The notes under the pieces: model-generated
What the model was told of the DNA's origin: nothing
What the model saw: only the letters and a program-made list of their open reading frames with translations
Database searches by the model: none
Made by a program: the position numbers and the translations under genes
In this document: one piece after another, positions 26,081 to 34,259 of the stretch
How the letters are laid out: each line of letters begins with the position of its first letter
How positions within the stretch are numbered: position 1 is the stretch's first letter
From: Melioribacter sp.
Lineage (GTDB): Bacteria > Bacteroidota > Ignavibacteria > Ignavibacteriales > Melioribacteraceae
Length of the DNA stretch: 64,000 bases
Reading direction: 5' to 3'
NCBI GenBank assembly: GCA_023250955.1
Contig: JAHEZQ010000007.1
Location: 62,001 to 126,000, forward strand

Positions 26081-26618
26081 TTTCGCTCCATAATAGTCTT
26101 TTTATTTTTTTAACCGAGTAATGCATGTGAGAAAGCACCGTATTTAACGGTTCATTTGTGACCTGTGCTATTTCCTTAAAACTCATTTCGCCGTTTACTC
26201 TCAATAAAAAAACTTCCTTCTGCTTAAATGGTAAAATGTCAACCGCCTTTTGAATTTTGTTTCTAATTTCTTTTCCTATTAATTCTTTATGGGGATCATT
26301 CGCGTGACTCAATTCATCGGGTTCGGTTTCTGTTATCATAGCTTCTTTGTTCCGTTTTCTCAATTTATCCATTGCAGTATTGTGCGCTATTGTAAACAAC
26401 CATGAAGAAAATTTTTGCAGTTCTGAATATTTGCTTATTCCTTTCCAGCTTTTAATTAATGTCTCTTGAAACAAATCTTCCGCATCTTCTCTGTTGCCAC
26501 AAAGCTTTAGCAAATAGGAGAACAATTGTTTCCTATAAATTTTAATTAACTGTCCGAAAGCGGTGGTTTCTCCGTTCCGGCAATTTTCAATTAAAGTTTG
26601 CTCGCGGGTTGTGCTCAT
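26073..26618 (-). CDS. ECF-type RNA polymerase sigma factor (RpoE-like)
   Basis: A 181-residue ECF sigma factor with regions 2 and 4 only. Region 2: FSYLLKLCGNREDAEDLFQE and SSWLFTIAHNTAMDKLRKR; region 4: LPFKQKEVFLLRVNGEMSFK followed by the helix-turn-helix EIAQVTNEPLNTVLSHMHY. It directs RNA polymerase to stress promoters and is first in a three-gene operon with its anti-sigma and an exported coiled-coil protein. A GGAACTT motif 62-68 bp upstream may be its own promoter (listed separately). Confidence 0.93.
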   Translation of the reverse strand: MSTTREQTLIENCRNGETTAFGQLIKIYRKQLFSYLLKLCGNREDAEDLFQETLIKSWKGISKYSELQKFSSWLFTIAHNTAMDKLRKRNKEAMITETEPDELSHANDPHKELIGKEIRNKIQKAVDILPFKQKEVFLLRVNGEMSFKEIAQVTNEPLNTVLSHMHYSVKKIKRLLWSEND

Positions 26619-26657
26619 AAAACTCTGTTTTCTAATTCAGTAAACGTAATACTACCA

Positions 26658-26686
26658 ATTTTATTGTATAAAGAAATAAAAGTTCC
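26658..26686 (-). promoter_or_regulatory. Possible ECF-type autoregulated promoter
   Basis: On the minus strand GGAACTT (26686 to 26680), the classical -35 of RpoE-type sigma factors, is followed after 16 nt by TAAAAT (26663 to 26658). The -10 is a poor match to TCTGA/TCAAA forms. The site lies 40-68 bp before the sigma factor ATG. Confidence 0.35.
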
Positions 26687-26804
26687 GTTTCCTTGCGTTG
26701 GCTTTTTTGATCATAAAAGCTGTTTCTGTTGAGATTCCTTTGCTAACTTTGATTATTTTGATTTTCATAATTAGACGTTTACAATAATTCATTGTGATGA
26801 TTTT

Positions 26805-28244
26805 ATGAAAAAATTACTGCTTCTTTTTTTCTTAAGTACTCTGCTCACGGCCAAGCCTTATGAACCAACTCAGATTGATCTGCAAATAATCTCTCACACT
26901 TTTAACGAGGAATTCGATCAAGCTAAAAAATTATCACAAGAACAGATCAATCTTAATCCCAACTCACCTAAGTATTATTATTATTTAATTAACACAAAGA
27001 TCTTGGAGTACTATCAAAGAGTTGCGGAACTTGATCCAGACAAACGTGACGAGGGTAGAAAAATTCTTAACAAAGAAATAATTGACTATTGCGAAAATAT
27101 CATTGACAAATTTGACGAAGACAAACTTAGCGCTGAAAATAAATTTTATTACGGAACTATCTATGCCTATCTCGGGCGTATTTATGGAATAGACGGATCG
27201 TGGTGGAGCGCATTTAGGAGCGGATTGAAATCAAAAAATATTATGGAAGATATTTTAAAATCCGATTCTCAATTTTACGATGCATATTTAGTTCTGGGTA
27301 TGCTGAATTATTACGCCGACCGCTTAAGCGGAATTACAAGTTTTGTTGCCGGTATTTTAGGTTTCTCCGGCGACAGAGAAAAAGGTTTGTCGCAACTTCA
27401 CACTGCTTATGAAAAAGGAAAGTTGGCATTCGGACAATCTGCTTTAACATTAATTGAAGTTTACGCCAGTCTTGAGGGAAATGAATATGCATCTTTAAAC
27501 TACTTTGAATCTTTCTTAAACCGGTTTCCGAAAAATAAACGGACTCTTAATGCTTACTGCCAAATATTAATGAATATCGGTGATCTTAAAAAAGTAGAAT
27601 CATTAATTAAGAACGACAAGCAAAATTTTGTTGATTACTATGCGAAATCTCGTTTTAATGATCTTAAAGGTAATTCCGAATTAGCTATTCAATTCGGCGA
27701 GAAGGCGTTGGAGAATGAAAAAATATTGTACCGCGGTGGTGCGGCTGCATCTCGTTATATAATAGTCTCTAACAGTTGGCTGATCGGAGATAATTCAAGG
27801 GTAAAAAAATATGAGTCCGCATTAAACGATCGTTACAAAGAATTATTTACGGCTATCAAGAACAACGAGAAGGAAAGTAAATGGCTTCACGCTCTTTCCG
27901 TTCAAATTGCTTCCGACAAATCTGCCGCAGATATTGAAAGCTATATTAAATCAAAACCTAATTTCAGTAAAGCAAAAGGTTTTGAAGATCAGTTTAATTT
28001 ATTACTTGGTGCATTTTATTTTGAGAAAGGTGTATTCGATAAAGCTGAACAATATTACAATAGATCAATTAATGCGACCGATAATCGCGATAAATATTCT
28101 GCCGTAAAAGGATTGATAGAAATTTATTCCAGACAAAGTGTTGATATATCAAAAGTAAAAACTTTGCTGGATGTTGTTGATGATTTGAAAAATGACCGGT
28201 TGACTTATAGAGCAAAAGATTTGAAAAAGAAATACAATCTTTAA
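26805..28244 (+). CDS. Exported TPR-type protein
   Basis: A 479-residue protein with a signal peptide (KLLLLFFLSTLLTAKP). The body is all-helical with TPR-like pairs: FDQAKKLSQEQINLNPNSPK near the start, GNSELAIQFGEKALENEK in the middle, and FEKGVFDKAEQYYNRSINAT near the C-terminus. Such repeats bind partner proteins; here it would act in the periplasm. A WWSAFRSGLKSKN segment near 145 and LSGITSFVAGILGFSGDREK near 183 are more specific but unrecognised. It is divergent from the ECF sigma gene with a 186-bp shared promoter region, so it could be part of that regulon. Confidence 0.7.
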   Translation: MKKLLLLFFLSTLLTAKPYEPTQIDLQIISHTFNEEFDQAKKLSQEQINLNPNSPKYYYYLINTKILEYYQRVAELDPDKRDEGRKILNKEIIDYCENIIDKFDEDKLSAENKFYYGTIYAYLGRIYGIDGSWWSAFRSGLKSKNIMEDILKSDSQFYDAYLVLGMLNYYADRLSGITSFVAGILGFSGDREKGLSQLHTAYEKGKLAFGQSALTLIEVYASLEGNEYASLNYFESFLNRFPKNKRTLNAYCQILMNIGDLKKVESLIKNDKQNFVDYYAKSRFNDLKGNSELAIQFGEKALENEKILYRGGAAASRYIIVSNSWLIGDNSRVKKYESALNDRYKELFTAIKNNEKESKWLHALSVQIASDKSAADIESYIKSKPNFSKAKGFEDQFNLLLGAFYFEKGVFDKAEQYYNRSINATDNRDKYSAVKGLIEIYSRQSVDISKVKTLLDVVDDLKNDRLTYRAKDLKKKYNL

Positions 28245-28317
28245 CGTAATAACAATTACCTCCATTAATAAAAGAAAAATTGCTTTTTCGTAGCTTGATA
28301 TTATTTTAATTAAATCC

Positions 28318-30882
28318 TTATAGATTTGAAATAAGATTAATATCCGCCTGAATAGAGTCCTTTAAATACTCGGGTAATTTATCGTTTAATAGTGACTTAA
28401 GGCCAATCGTTGCGTTATTAACCTCGCCATAATAATATTTTACCCAACATTTTACTCTTTCGTTAATAAATTTGTTTTTAGAATTTGACTTTATTTTATT
28501 GAGAAAAGAATTTGTCACGCTTCTATCTAATTTTTCAATAGAGTAGAGAAGGGCTAGATTCCAATTCATTACATCCACAGTACTAACATCTTCACAGATC
28601 AAATATTTTATGTTATTTATTGGATAATTAAAGAATAAATGAAGGTAAGATGCTTCGGCGGTTTCGCCTTGTTTTTTTCTTGCAAGTTTTTGTAATTCAT
28701 TTTTTGCTTCTCCATATTTTTTTTCAAGAAAATAAACAGTCGCAAGGTTAAATTTTGAGAGTAAATATTTCTCATGTGTTTGCATTAACAGTACTTTTGC
28801 TCCTTCTAAATCCCCGACATTTATCATTATGAAAGAATAGTCGTTTGATGACTTCAAAGAATTAAATAATTTATTTTCCTTAAAGCTCATTGATAATTGA
28901 AAAATATTAGCAGCCATGTGATACGCTTTAGTAAAATCTCTTACTCCAAATGCTGCATAGAGCTCTGAATTTAGGTGATTTAGATCAATGATATAGATCA
29001 TCAGTAATGGTTTACGTGGTAACGAATACAAATACATCGAATTAATTTTTATCATATAATCGTCTAAAGATGCATTTAATATTTTTGTATAGTCTTCTAT
29101 TCGCTCTTTAATCGAAATCAATTGTTTTTCGTTTCCTTCAACTGGTAATAAGTTGGTTATTATTTTTCTTTTTCCTCGTACTGTAACGTCGGCTATAAGG
29201 AGATAATAACCAACAAAATCAAAGAATTCTGCATACTGTGCTGCGAGGCTTAAATCATAAAGATCTGTAATCTCTTTAATTCTTTTTTGTTTTGACTCAC
29301 TTAAGCCCTCGTTTTCTTGAGCATCTCTGACTAACATATCATAATCCTTTAGTATCTCGTCAACATTTTTTAATTTATTTTCTTTTTCGTTGTTTATTGA
29401 TATAACCATTTTATCCATAGAAATTGAATTATGTATTTGTGAATAGGCCGCTGAAAGATCTATTTTTCTAGCTAGCTTAAAGGTTAGAAGATCTTCATAT
29501 TTTTTACTCCCACTCAGCAAAAGTGGTTTTTGAGTTAAATCTTCATAGTAATAGGCTGCATATAACTTATCAATTGCATCACCAATAAAGTCGATCTCTA
29601 TATGCGCCAATTGATCTACGCTCATTGCTTCAATTTCCTGGTGACTTATTTTATTTTGTCCAAATGTGAACAAGCCAAGATCAAAAATGTCTGAGATGTC
29701 ATCACAGAATTTCTTCTTTATTTCCTGTAAAGATGATTCTTGAATTGAATTGAATGCTAATTTAATTTGAATTGCTGTTTTCAAATTAATGCCGTCATAA
29801 AAATAAATATGGCTAAATGATTTAAGCTTGTCTTGACTACATGATTCTAATGCGTTTTTTATCTTTCGACTTTTTTCAGACATATTAGAATAATATTCCA
29901 TGACCTTGTCCATTACTTCTCTATTTATCATTAGACTCTCTTGATCTTTGTTGCCTTGGAAAACATCAAAAATCATTGCACAAAGCACTCGTACATGTAA
30001 TGGATTACCATTAGTTCTTTCTAGTAATTCTTTCAAACTTTTAGAGTCGAATTTTCTTTGAACTTCATGTCGCGTACATTTCGTAACTTTTTCAATCGGT
30101 TTAGTAATAAGATCTAAAATTTCATTATTATTCATTGGTTTTAAGTTTATTGGTATTGCTGTTCTGCAAAATTTTTCAAATGATGGATTATTTAAAAATG
30201 TTGGCAGCCCCGCTGCTACTATTAATAAGCCAGGCAAATTTTCTGAAAGTTTTCTTAAAATATCGAGCAAATTAGTATTACGTTCTAATTCTTGAAATTC
30301 ATCTATTAAAATAACTAACCCAATAAAATCCGAATTTGTTTTAAATAAAAGTTGATCCATTATTTTTTCCAAATCTGATTCAATTGTTTTATATGAAAGT
30401 ATTTCTTCGGTTCCTTTTTTGACATTAGAATATATGGTAGCAAACTCAATCTGCCTTTCAAGGTAAGAACTCTCGTGATCATATTTATCACTTGTCAAAG
30501 AGTACCATATTTCAGCTTGGCGTATATCAAATAATGTACCTTCTGGGACTCCGTATTTATCAAATATTTCTTTAAAAAATTCCTTAAAAAATTCAAACTC
30601 GTCAATTTTTACATTTTTATCTCTGCTGAGCTCTGTTGTTTCATAAATTAAAAAATTGTAATCGTCAAGTATCTGTTTATATCTATGGAGGAGTGTTGAC
30701 TTACCAATAGACTTTTCGCCACCAATTAATATGTTCTTTAACTCTGAAGTCTCTTTGTATCTATCTAAACCTCTAATTAACTCGTTAATTGCCAAATCTC
30801 TGCCTACAAAATCATTGCCTTTGAGTTTGTGTGTTATGGGGTAATAAGGATTAGAAATTTTTTTTAATTCTTGAGCATTCAT
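28318..30882 (-). CDS. Orc1/STAND-like AAA ATPase with long helical C-terminus; partner of a HEPN protein
   Basis: An 854-residue protein. Residues about 20-320 form an AAA_16/Orc1-STAND NTPase: FVGRDLAINELIRGLD at 25-40, Walker A GGEKSIGKST at 54-63, Walker B LVILIDEFQE at 189-199, a sensor-like LLIVAAGLP at 219-227, and the GNPLHVRVL motif at 292-300 typical of STAND/Orc proteins. Residues about 330-854 are helical; the region around 690-760 (DLEGAKVLLMQTHEKYLLSK, FLEKKYGEAKNELQKLARK) looks TPR-like. No nuclease, protease or TIR domain is visible, so any effector activity probably comes from the HEPN protein encoded 9 bp upstream on the same strand. Base composition is AT-richer than the flanks. 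A sensor in a defence system is the favoured inference; a plain regulator is possible. Confidence 0.75.
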   Translation of the reverse strand: MNAQELKKISNPYYPITHKLKGNDFVGRDLAINELIRGLDRYKETSELKNILIGGEKSIGKSTLLHRYKQILDDYNFLIYETTELSRDKNVKIDEFEFFKEFFKEIFDKYGVPEGTLFDIRQAEIWYSLTSDKYDHESSYLERQIEFATIYSNVKKGTEEILSYKTIESDLEKIMDQLLFKTNSDFIGLVILIDEFQELERNTNLLDILRKLSENLPGLLIVAAGLPTFLNNPSFEKFCRTAIPINLKPMNNNEILDLITKPIEKVTKCTRHEVQRKFDSKSLKELLERTNGNPLHVRVLCAMIFDVFQGNKDQESLMINREVMDKVMEYYSNMSEKSRKIKNALESCSQDKLKSFSHIYFYDGINLKTAIQIKLAFNSIQESSLQEIKKKFCDDISDIFDLGLFTFGQNKISHQEIEAMSVDQLAHIEIDFIGDAIDKLYAAYYYEDLTQKPLLLSGSKKYEDLLTFKLARKIDLSAAYSQIHNSISMDKMVISINNEKENKLKNVDEILKDYDMLVRDAQENEGLSESKQKRIKEITDLYDLSLAAQYAEFFDFVGYYLLIADVTVRGKRKIITNLLPVEGNEKQLISIKERIEDYTKILNASLDDYMIKINSMYLYSLPRKPLLMIYIIDLNHLNSELYAAFGVRDFTKAYHMAANIFQLSMSFKENKLFNSLKSSNDYSFIMINVGDLEGAKVLLMQTHEKYLLSKFNLATVYFLEKKYGEAKNELQKLARKKQGETAEASYLHLFFNYPINNIKYLICEDVSTVDVMNWNLALLYSIEKLDRSVTNSFLNKIKSNSKNKFINERVKCWVKYYYGEVNNATIGLKSLLNDKLPEYLKDSIQADINLISNL

Positions 30883-30891
30883 ATTATATCC

Positions 30892-31683
30892 TTATATATT
30901 TTTTATTTTTTTTAGTTTTTGCTCTAAATTGGAATCGTGTAAAAATTTATTTATCGAACTATACTTACCCGGTTTTCTGGAAAAAGAATTATAGTGTTGT
31001 ATAATTTCAATAGATTCATTAAATAATGATAATTTCTTATTATCTTGTAACAATTGATAGAGAATCGAAAAACTGCTTTGAAATCTTTGAAATAAATCTT
31101 TTTCTATCACGCTTCCTCGTTTAGTTTTAAACAATATGTTATTCACCAATTCCTTAAATACTTGAATCGACGATTCATATTTATTAAAAGCTAGCTCGTT
31201 ATAATTTACAAGAAATCTCTTTGCTAATGATTTTTTTATTAGCTCGTAACAATTATTCAACTGATCAAAATCATTATCGCTTACAAATCTGTGGTGAGCT
31301 ATTGCGTTTCTAATTGGCGCTATTTCAAACAGAGCGGTTATTATTTCTAATTGAGTCGTGTTTTCAAATACCTCTGAAAAATAGGTTAACCAATAAACAT
31401 CAATCATTGCAATCAGTGTCCTAAAATCGACAAACCAAAAGCGTGGGTAATCATAACCCAGAATTAAATTAGTTTTTTTCTCTAATTTAAATAACTTCTC
31501 CGCTTGAGCAATTACATTGATTTTTTTCTTTGTTATCGAAGGATAATGAAAGGCTGGGAATGTTTTTTCTGTAAAATAGTTGACATCAATTTTTTCAACC
31601 ATTTTGTTGTGTAGTGCTACTCTTAAATGATTTTCGATCGAATATGTTAATGAATATGCTTTTTCCTGTTTAATTAGATGCAA
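30892..31683 (-). CDS. HEPN-domain protein (candidate RNase effector)
   Basis: A 263-residue protein starting at a TTG 6 nt after AGGGGG, a very strong ribosome site; the next in-frame Met is residue 28. The key motif is R125-NAIA-H130 in IAPIRNAIAHHRF, the RX4-6H signature of HEPN RNases, placed after a helical run (WFVDFRTLIAMIDVYWLTYF) as in Abi_2/Swt1-type HEPN domains. The C-terminal 100 residues are helical and basic (KKLSLFNESIEIIQHY to EQKLKKIKNI). HEPN proteins in toxin-antitoxin, Abi and CRISPR systems cut RNA. With the large ATPase directly downstream this suggests a two-component defence or stress module. Catalytic activity is inferred from the motif only. Confidence 0.65.
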   Translation of the reverse strand: MHLIKQEKAYSLTYSIENHLRVALHNKMVEKIDVNYFTEKTFPAFHYPSITKKKINVIAQAEKLFKLEKKTNLILGYDYPRFWFVDFRTLIAMIDVYWLTYFSEVFENTTQLEIITALFEIAPIRNAIAHHRFVSDNDFDQLNNCYELIKKSLAKRFLVNYNELAFNKYESSIQVFKELVNNILFKTKRGSVIEKDLFQRFQSSFSILYQLLQDNKKLSLFNESIEIIQHYNSFSRKPGKYSSINKFLHDSNLEQKLKKIKNI

Positions 31684-31734
31684 ATGTAACCCCCTACATC
31701 AGAGTTTAAGATAAATTAAACCTACTAAATATTT

Positions 31735-31753
31735 AACACTAATGAAACACTAA
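31735..31753. promoter_or_regulatory. Direct repeat AACACTAA x2 upstream of the HEPN/ATPase operon
   Basis: AACACTAA occurs at 31735-31742 and 31746-31753, exactly 11 bp apart, about one helical turn. This is 52-70 bp before the HEPN start codon on the strand opposite its reading direction, a position where a regulator could bind. No regulator gene is adjacent. Confidence 0.35.
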
Positions 31754-31848
31754 GTTTATTTTTGTTCATACAATATCAACTAATTATCTATTAGAATGAA
31801 GCGCTACTCTATTTCCTTTCATTATTTACTTTTCTTCCTCTCTATTTA

Positions 31849-32499
31849 TCAACGAAATAATTTCAAAAGAATTTCTTTTTTAATAACGTGTTTTCCTTCA
31901 AACATAACCAAAGAATATTTAATATTATTTTCCTTTAACCGTTGTTCTTCTTTTTCGATCTGCTCTAAAGAAATAAACTCGTCTTTATCTCCAACAACTA
32001 TAGTTAGCTGTAACGAATTAAATAATTCATTTGATAATTCAAGATCAACATCCGGCGGCACTCCTCCGCCCCAAAGTATTAATTGGCCTGCTTTTGATTT
32101 ACCTTTTGATAACCACCTACAAGCTGTAACGGTCCCCTGTGAAAATCCGAGAACTGTTATTTTCGTTTTTGATAACAAACCGAATTTGATTACATCGTCA
32201 TATACAGCATCAAGATAATTAACATAATCTTTAATTTCGTTTTCGCGGTCTTCTTTGGTCATCCAAGTAGAACCGACTTTGCCGCTGAATCCTCTAATAT
32301 AAAATCTATTTAATGCTTCGGGAGCGATAATCAACGTAGTTTCATTTTTTATCGGTTCAAAATATTTAATAAAGTCTTCCGCAAGCTGCCCGTAGCCGTG
32401 TAAAACTATTAAAACAGATTTTATTTTTTCCGAGGATTTTCCAATTAGAAAATACCGCGCTGTTTTTTGTGTTATAATATCTTTTTTGGTTAAGCTCAT
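31849..32499 (-). CDS. Alpha/beta hydrolase (carboxylesterase/phospholipase-like)
   Basis: A 216-residue serine hydrolase with LIVLHGYGQ (oxyanion region, 30-38), nucleophile S120 in LGFSQG, acid in VVGDKDEF (D171-D173) and H204 in EGKHV. This arrangement is that of the predicted esterase/phospholipase-carboxylesterase group (YpfH-like), which cleaves short esters or lysophospholipids in the cytoplasm; there is no signal peptide. It is the last gene of a tightly coupled operon with the MOSC and HEAT genes, its ATG overlapping the preceding stop by 4 bp. Confidence 0.85.
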   Translation of the reverse strand: MSLTKKDIITQKTARYFLIGKSSEKIKSVLIVLHGYGQLAEDFIKYFEPIKNETTLIIAPEALNRFYIRGFSGKVGSTWMTKEDRENEIKDYVNYLDAVYDDVIKFGLLSKTKITVLGFSQGTVTACRWLSKGKSKAGQLILWGGGVPPDVDLELSNELFNSLQLTIVVGDKDEFISLEQIEKEEQRLKENNIKYSLVMFEGKHVIKKEILLKLFR

Positions 32500-33020
32500 A
32501 GAGTTTTATTGAAATCCGCGAGAAGATGTCTTCCCCTTGCTTTAATTGCCGGAGCGCCGGTTAGCATTTGTTTCTCGATTTCATCGTGCACACTTTTAAT
32601 AAGTTTTTTGTTTTTCATTGCATGCGTTACAAGAGATTGCATGCACGCAACTTTTACTATAATGCTGTTTGATGTGTTCAGCCATTTATATAATGAGTTA
32701 AAAGCTTTTGCCAATTCTTTTGGTGTTAGTTTTAAGTAACCGATCATTAAAGCAATATGCCATATAACTTCTTTTTGTTCAAACTTATTTAGGTTTTTCA
32801 GAATTATAGTTTTTTTCTTCTGAATCATTTTCGGAAACCTTACTACGACTTTTTCAACGGCGTCGGCGCATCTTGCGCGTACAACTTTATCGCTGTGGAA
32901 TATTCCATCAAAGACTTCGTCAAATAAAACCGGATCACTTGTTACAAGCTGAACAACTTCATTTGATTTGCCGATCGAGCGGAGATCATTGCCCGTAAGC
33001 AGATCATAAATTGTGGGCAC
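32496..33020 (-). CDS. HEAT-repeat-like helical protein
   Basis: A 174-residue all-helical protein beginning at GTG. The GTG abuts the MOSC stop codon (TAAGTG) and is preceded by GGAG 9 nt upstream. Helix pairs such as VVRARCADAVEKVVVRFPKM, VKVACMQSLVTHAMK and IKARGRHLLADF fit HEAT/armadillo-type repeats, which bind proteins. Specific function is not recognised. The strict coupling to the MOSC protein upstream and the esterase downstream suggests a common pathway. Confidence 0.65.
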   Translation of the reverse strand: MPTIYDLLTGNDLRSIGKSNEVVQLVTSDPVLFDEVFDGIFHSDKVVRARCADAVEKVVVRFPKMIQKKKTIILKNLNKFEQKEVIWHIALMIGYLKLTPKELAKAFNSLYKWLNTSNSIIVKVACMQSLVTHAMKNKKLIKSVHDEIEKQMLTGAPAIKARGRHLLADFNKTL

Positions 33021-33833
33021 TTATTTAAACTCCAATATTTCTATTTCATTGCCGACTTTTAATGTACCGTTTTCTTCGTGCAGAAGATTTTGTCCAAAAT
33101 AAATTTTGTTATTAACGCTTCTATAAGTAGATAATGTTTTTAAGGGCTCTTCATTTTTTTCTGCGGTGTCTTGATTGACTGTTGTTAAAACACAGCGCGA
33201 ACATGGTTTTACTAAAGTAAAAACGACATCTCCAATTTTGATCTTCTTCCATTTGTCTTCATCAAAAGGATCTCCTCCTTTGAAAACAAAATTTGGTCTA
33301 AACCTGGACATCGGTAATTTTTCTTTAAGCCTGCTATTCAAATCTTCCAAAGAAGATTGCCCGATCATCATAAACGGATATGCATCGGCGAAGCTAACTA
33401 TTTCATTATCGGCAGCATACGCACGGTCCACCCAGCGCTGTGTTTCATCATGCATATAAACCAATCTACATTTAATGCCTAATGCATCGTTTAACCATTC
33501 GTCTGCATATTTTCCAACGATCCGCGCCTCAACCAGATCGTGCCATATACTAACTAAAACCACTTCCACGCTTTCATGATGAATAGGAATAACAAGTGGG
33601 GAAATATCTTTGGTCTTATGACCTAAAATTAATTTATTGCCGCTGATCTTTGTCTTGATTAATGCTAATTGCGGATGGGTCCGTTGTGTAATAAATTTTT
33701 CTTCTTCATTAATTATTAACCAGCGCCGGTCATGTTTCAATCCCCGGTCTGTAACTTCAGAATTCTGTAATGATATTCCACCCAGGGATTTAACCGGATA
33801 GATGCTGATTTCAACCAAGCTTAACAAAGACAT
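33021..33833 (-). CDS. MOSC domain protein with N-terminal beta-barrel (mARC/YcbX-like)
   Basis: A 270-residue protein. The N-terminal MOSC_N beta-barrel (IYPVKSLGGISLQNSEVTDR, HDRRWLIINEEEKF) is followed by the MOSC domain with the molybdenum-cofactor cysteine region VKPCSRCVLTTVNQDT (C211, C214). Proteins of this type (YcbX, mARC) reduce N-hydroxylated compounds such as hydroxylaminopurines or act as sulfur carriers. It begins a three-gene operon with the HEAT and hydrolase genes and lies 23 bp after the S23 gene. No ferredoxin domain is fused, so an external electron donor would be needed. Confidence 0.88.
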   Translation of the reverse strand: MSLLSLVEISIYPVKSLGGISLQNSEVTDRGLKHDRRWLIINEEEKFITQRTHPQLALIKTKISGNKLILGHKTKDISPLVIPIHHESVEVVLVSIWHDLVEARIVGKYADEWLNDALGIKCRLVYMHDETQRWVDRAYAADNEIVSFADAYPFMMIGQSSLEDLNSRLKEKLPMSRFRPNFVFKGGDPFDEDKWKKIKIGDVVFTLVKPCSRCVLTTVNQDTAEKNEEPLKTLSTYRSVNNKIYFGQNLLHEENGTLKVGNEIEILEFK

Positions 33834-33856
33834 AGTTTTAAGTTATTAGTTATGAT

Positions 33857-34219
33857 TTATGAATTAACCTTAAGATTTTTTTGCGATGTTTTTACTATTG
33901 CTGTTAAAATTTTAATTATCTCTTCAATTTCTTTAAGTAGCCTTGAAAAGTCTTTTTTGATAAATCCGCTCACAGAAAGTAATCTAAGCCAATACCTGGT
34001 TTCTCGAGCTTCTTTCGAAGCTATCGACATTTTCATAATAAAATCTTTTTTACTTTGTCCTGCGGTCGCTTCTTCAACATTGGCGCCAACACTCGTACCG
34101 CTTTTTAATATCTGTTTTGATAAAACAAATTCATTTTGAGTTACTAATTCTTTATAAAGCTTAATTATTTCAAGTGCAAACCCAAAACTTCTTTCCTGAA
34201 TTAAACTAGGTTTTTCCAT
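33857..34219 (-). CDS. Four-helix-bundle protein (S23/IVP family)
   Basis: A 120-residue protein of the 23S rRNA-intervening-sequence (S23) family: FALEIIKLYKELV, SKQILKSGTSVGANVEEATA and EARETRYWLRLLSVSGFI are its signatures. Family members form pentameric four-helix bundles; some lie in rRNA intervening sequences, many are scattered in Bacteroidota genomes, and their role is unsettled. Here the gene is in an ordinary location upstream of the MOSC operon. A GGGGGACAA ribosome site precedes the ATG. Imperfect inverted AATTCATAA-containing repeats flank it (33843-33865 and 34229-34250), hinting that it was inserted as a unit. Confidence 0.9.
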   Translation of the reverse strand: MEKPSLIQERSFGFALEIIKLYKELVTQNEFVLSKQILKSGTSVGANVEEATAGQSKKDFIMKMSIASKEARETRYWLRLLSVSGFIKKDFSRLLKEIEEIIKILTAIVKTSQKNLKVNS

Positions 34220-34259
34220 TTGTCCCCCAATTCATAACTTATAATTCAACATTCATAAT

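Noticed and set aside
31796-32218. Plus-strand 140-residue frame over the esterase gene
   Set aside because: Overlaps the conserved serine hydrolase on the other strand, which has catalytic residues and operon context.
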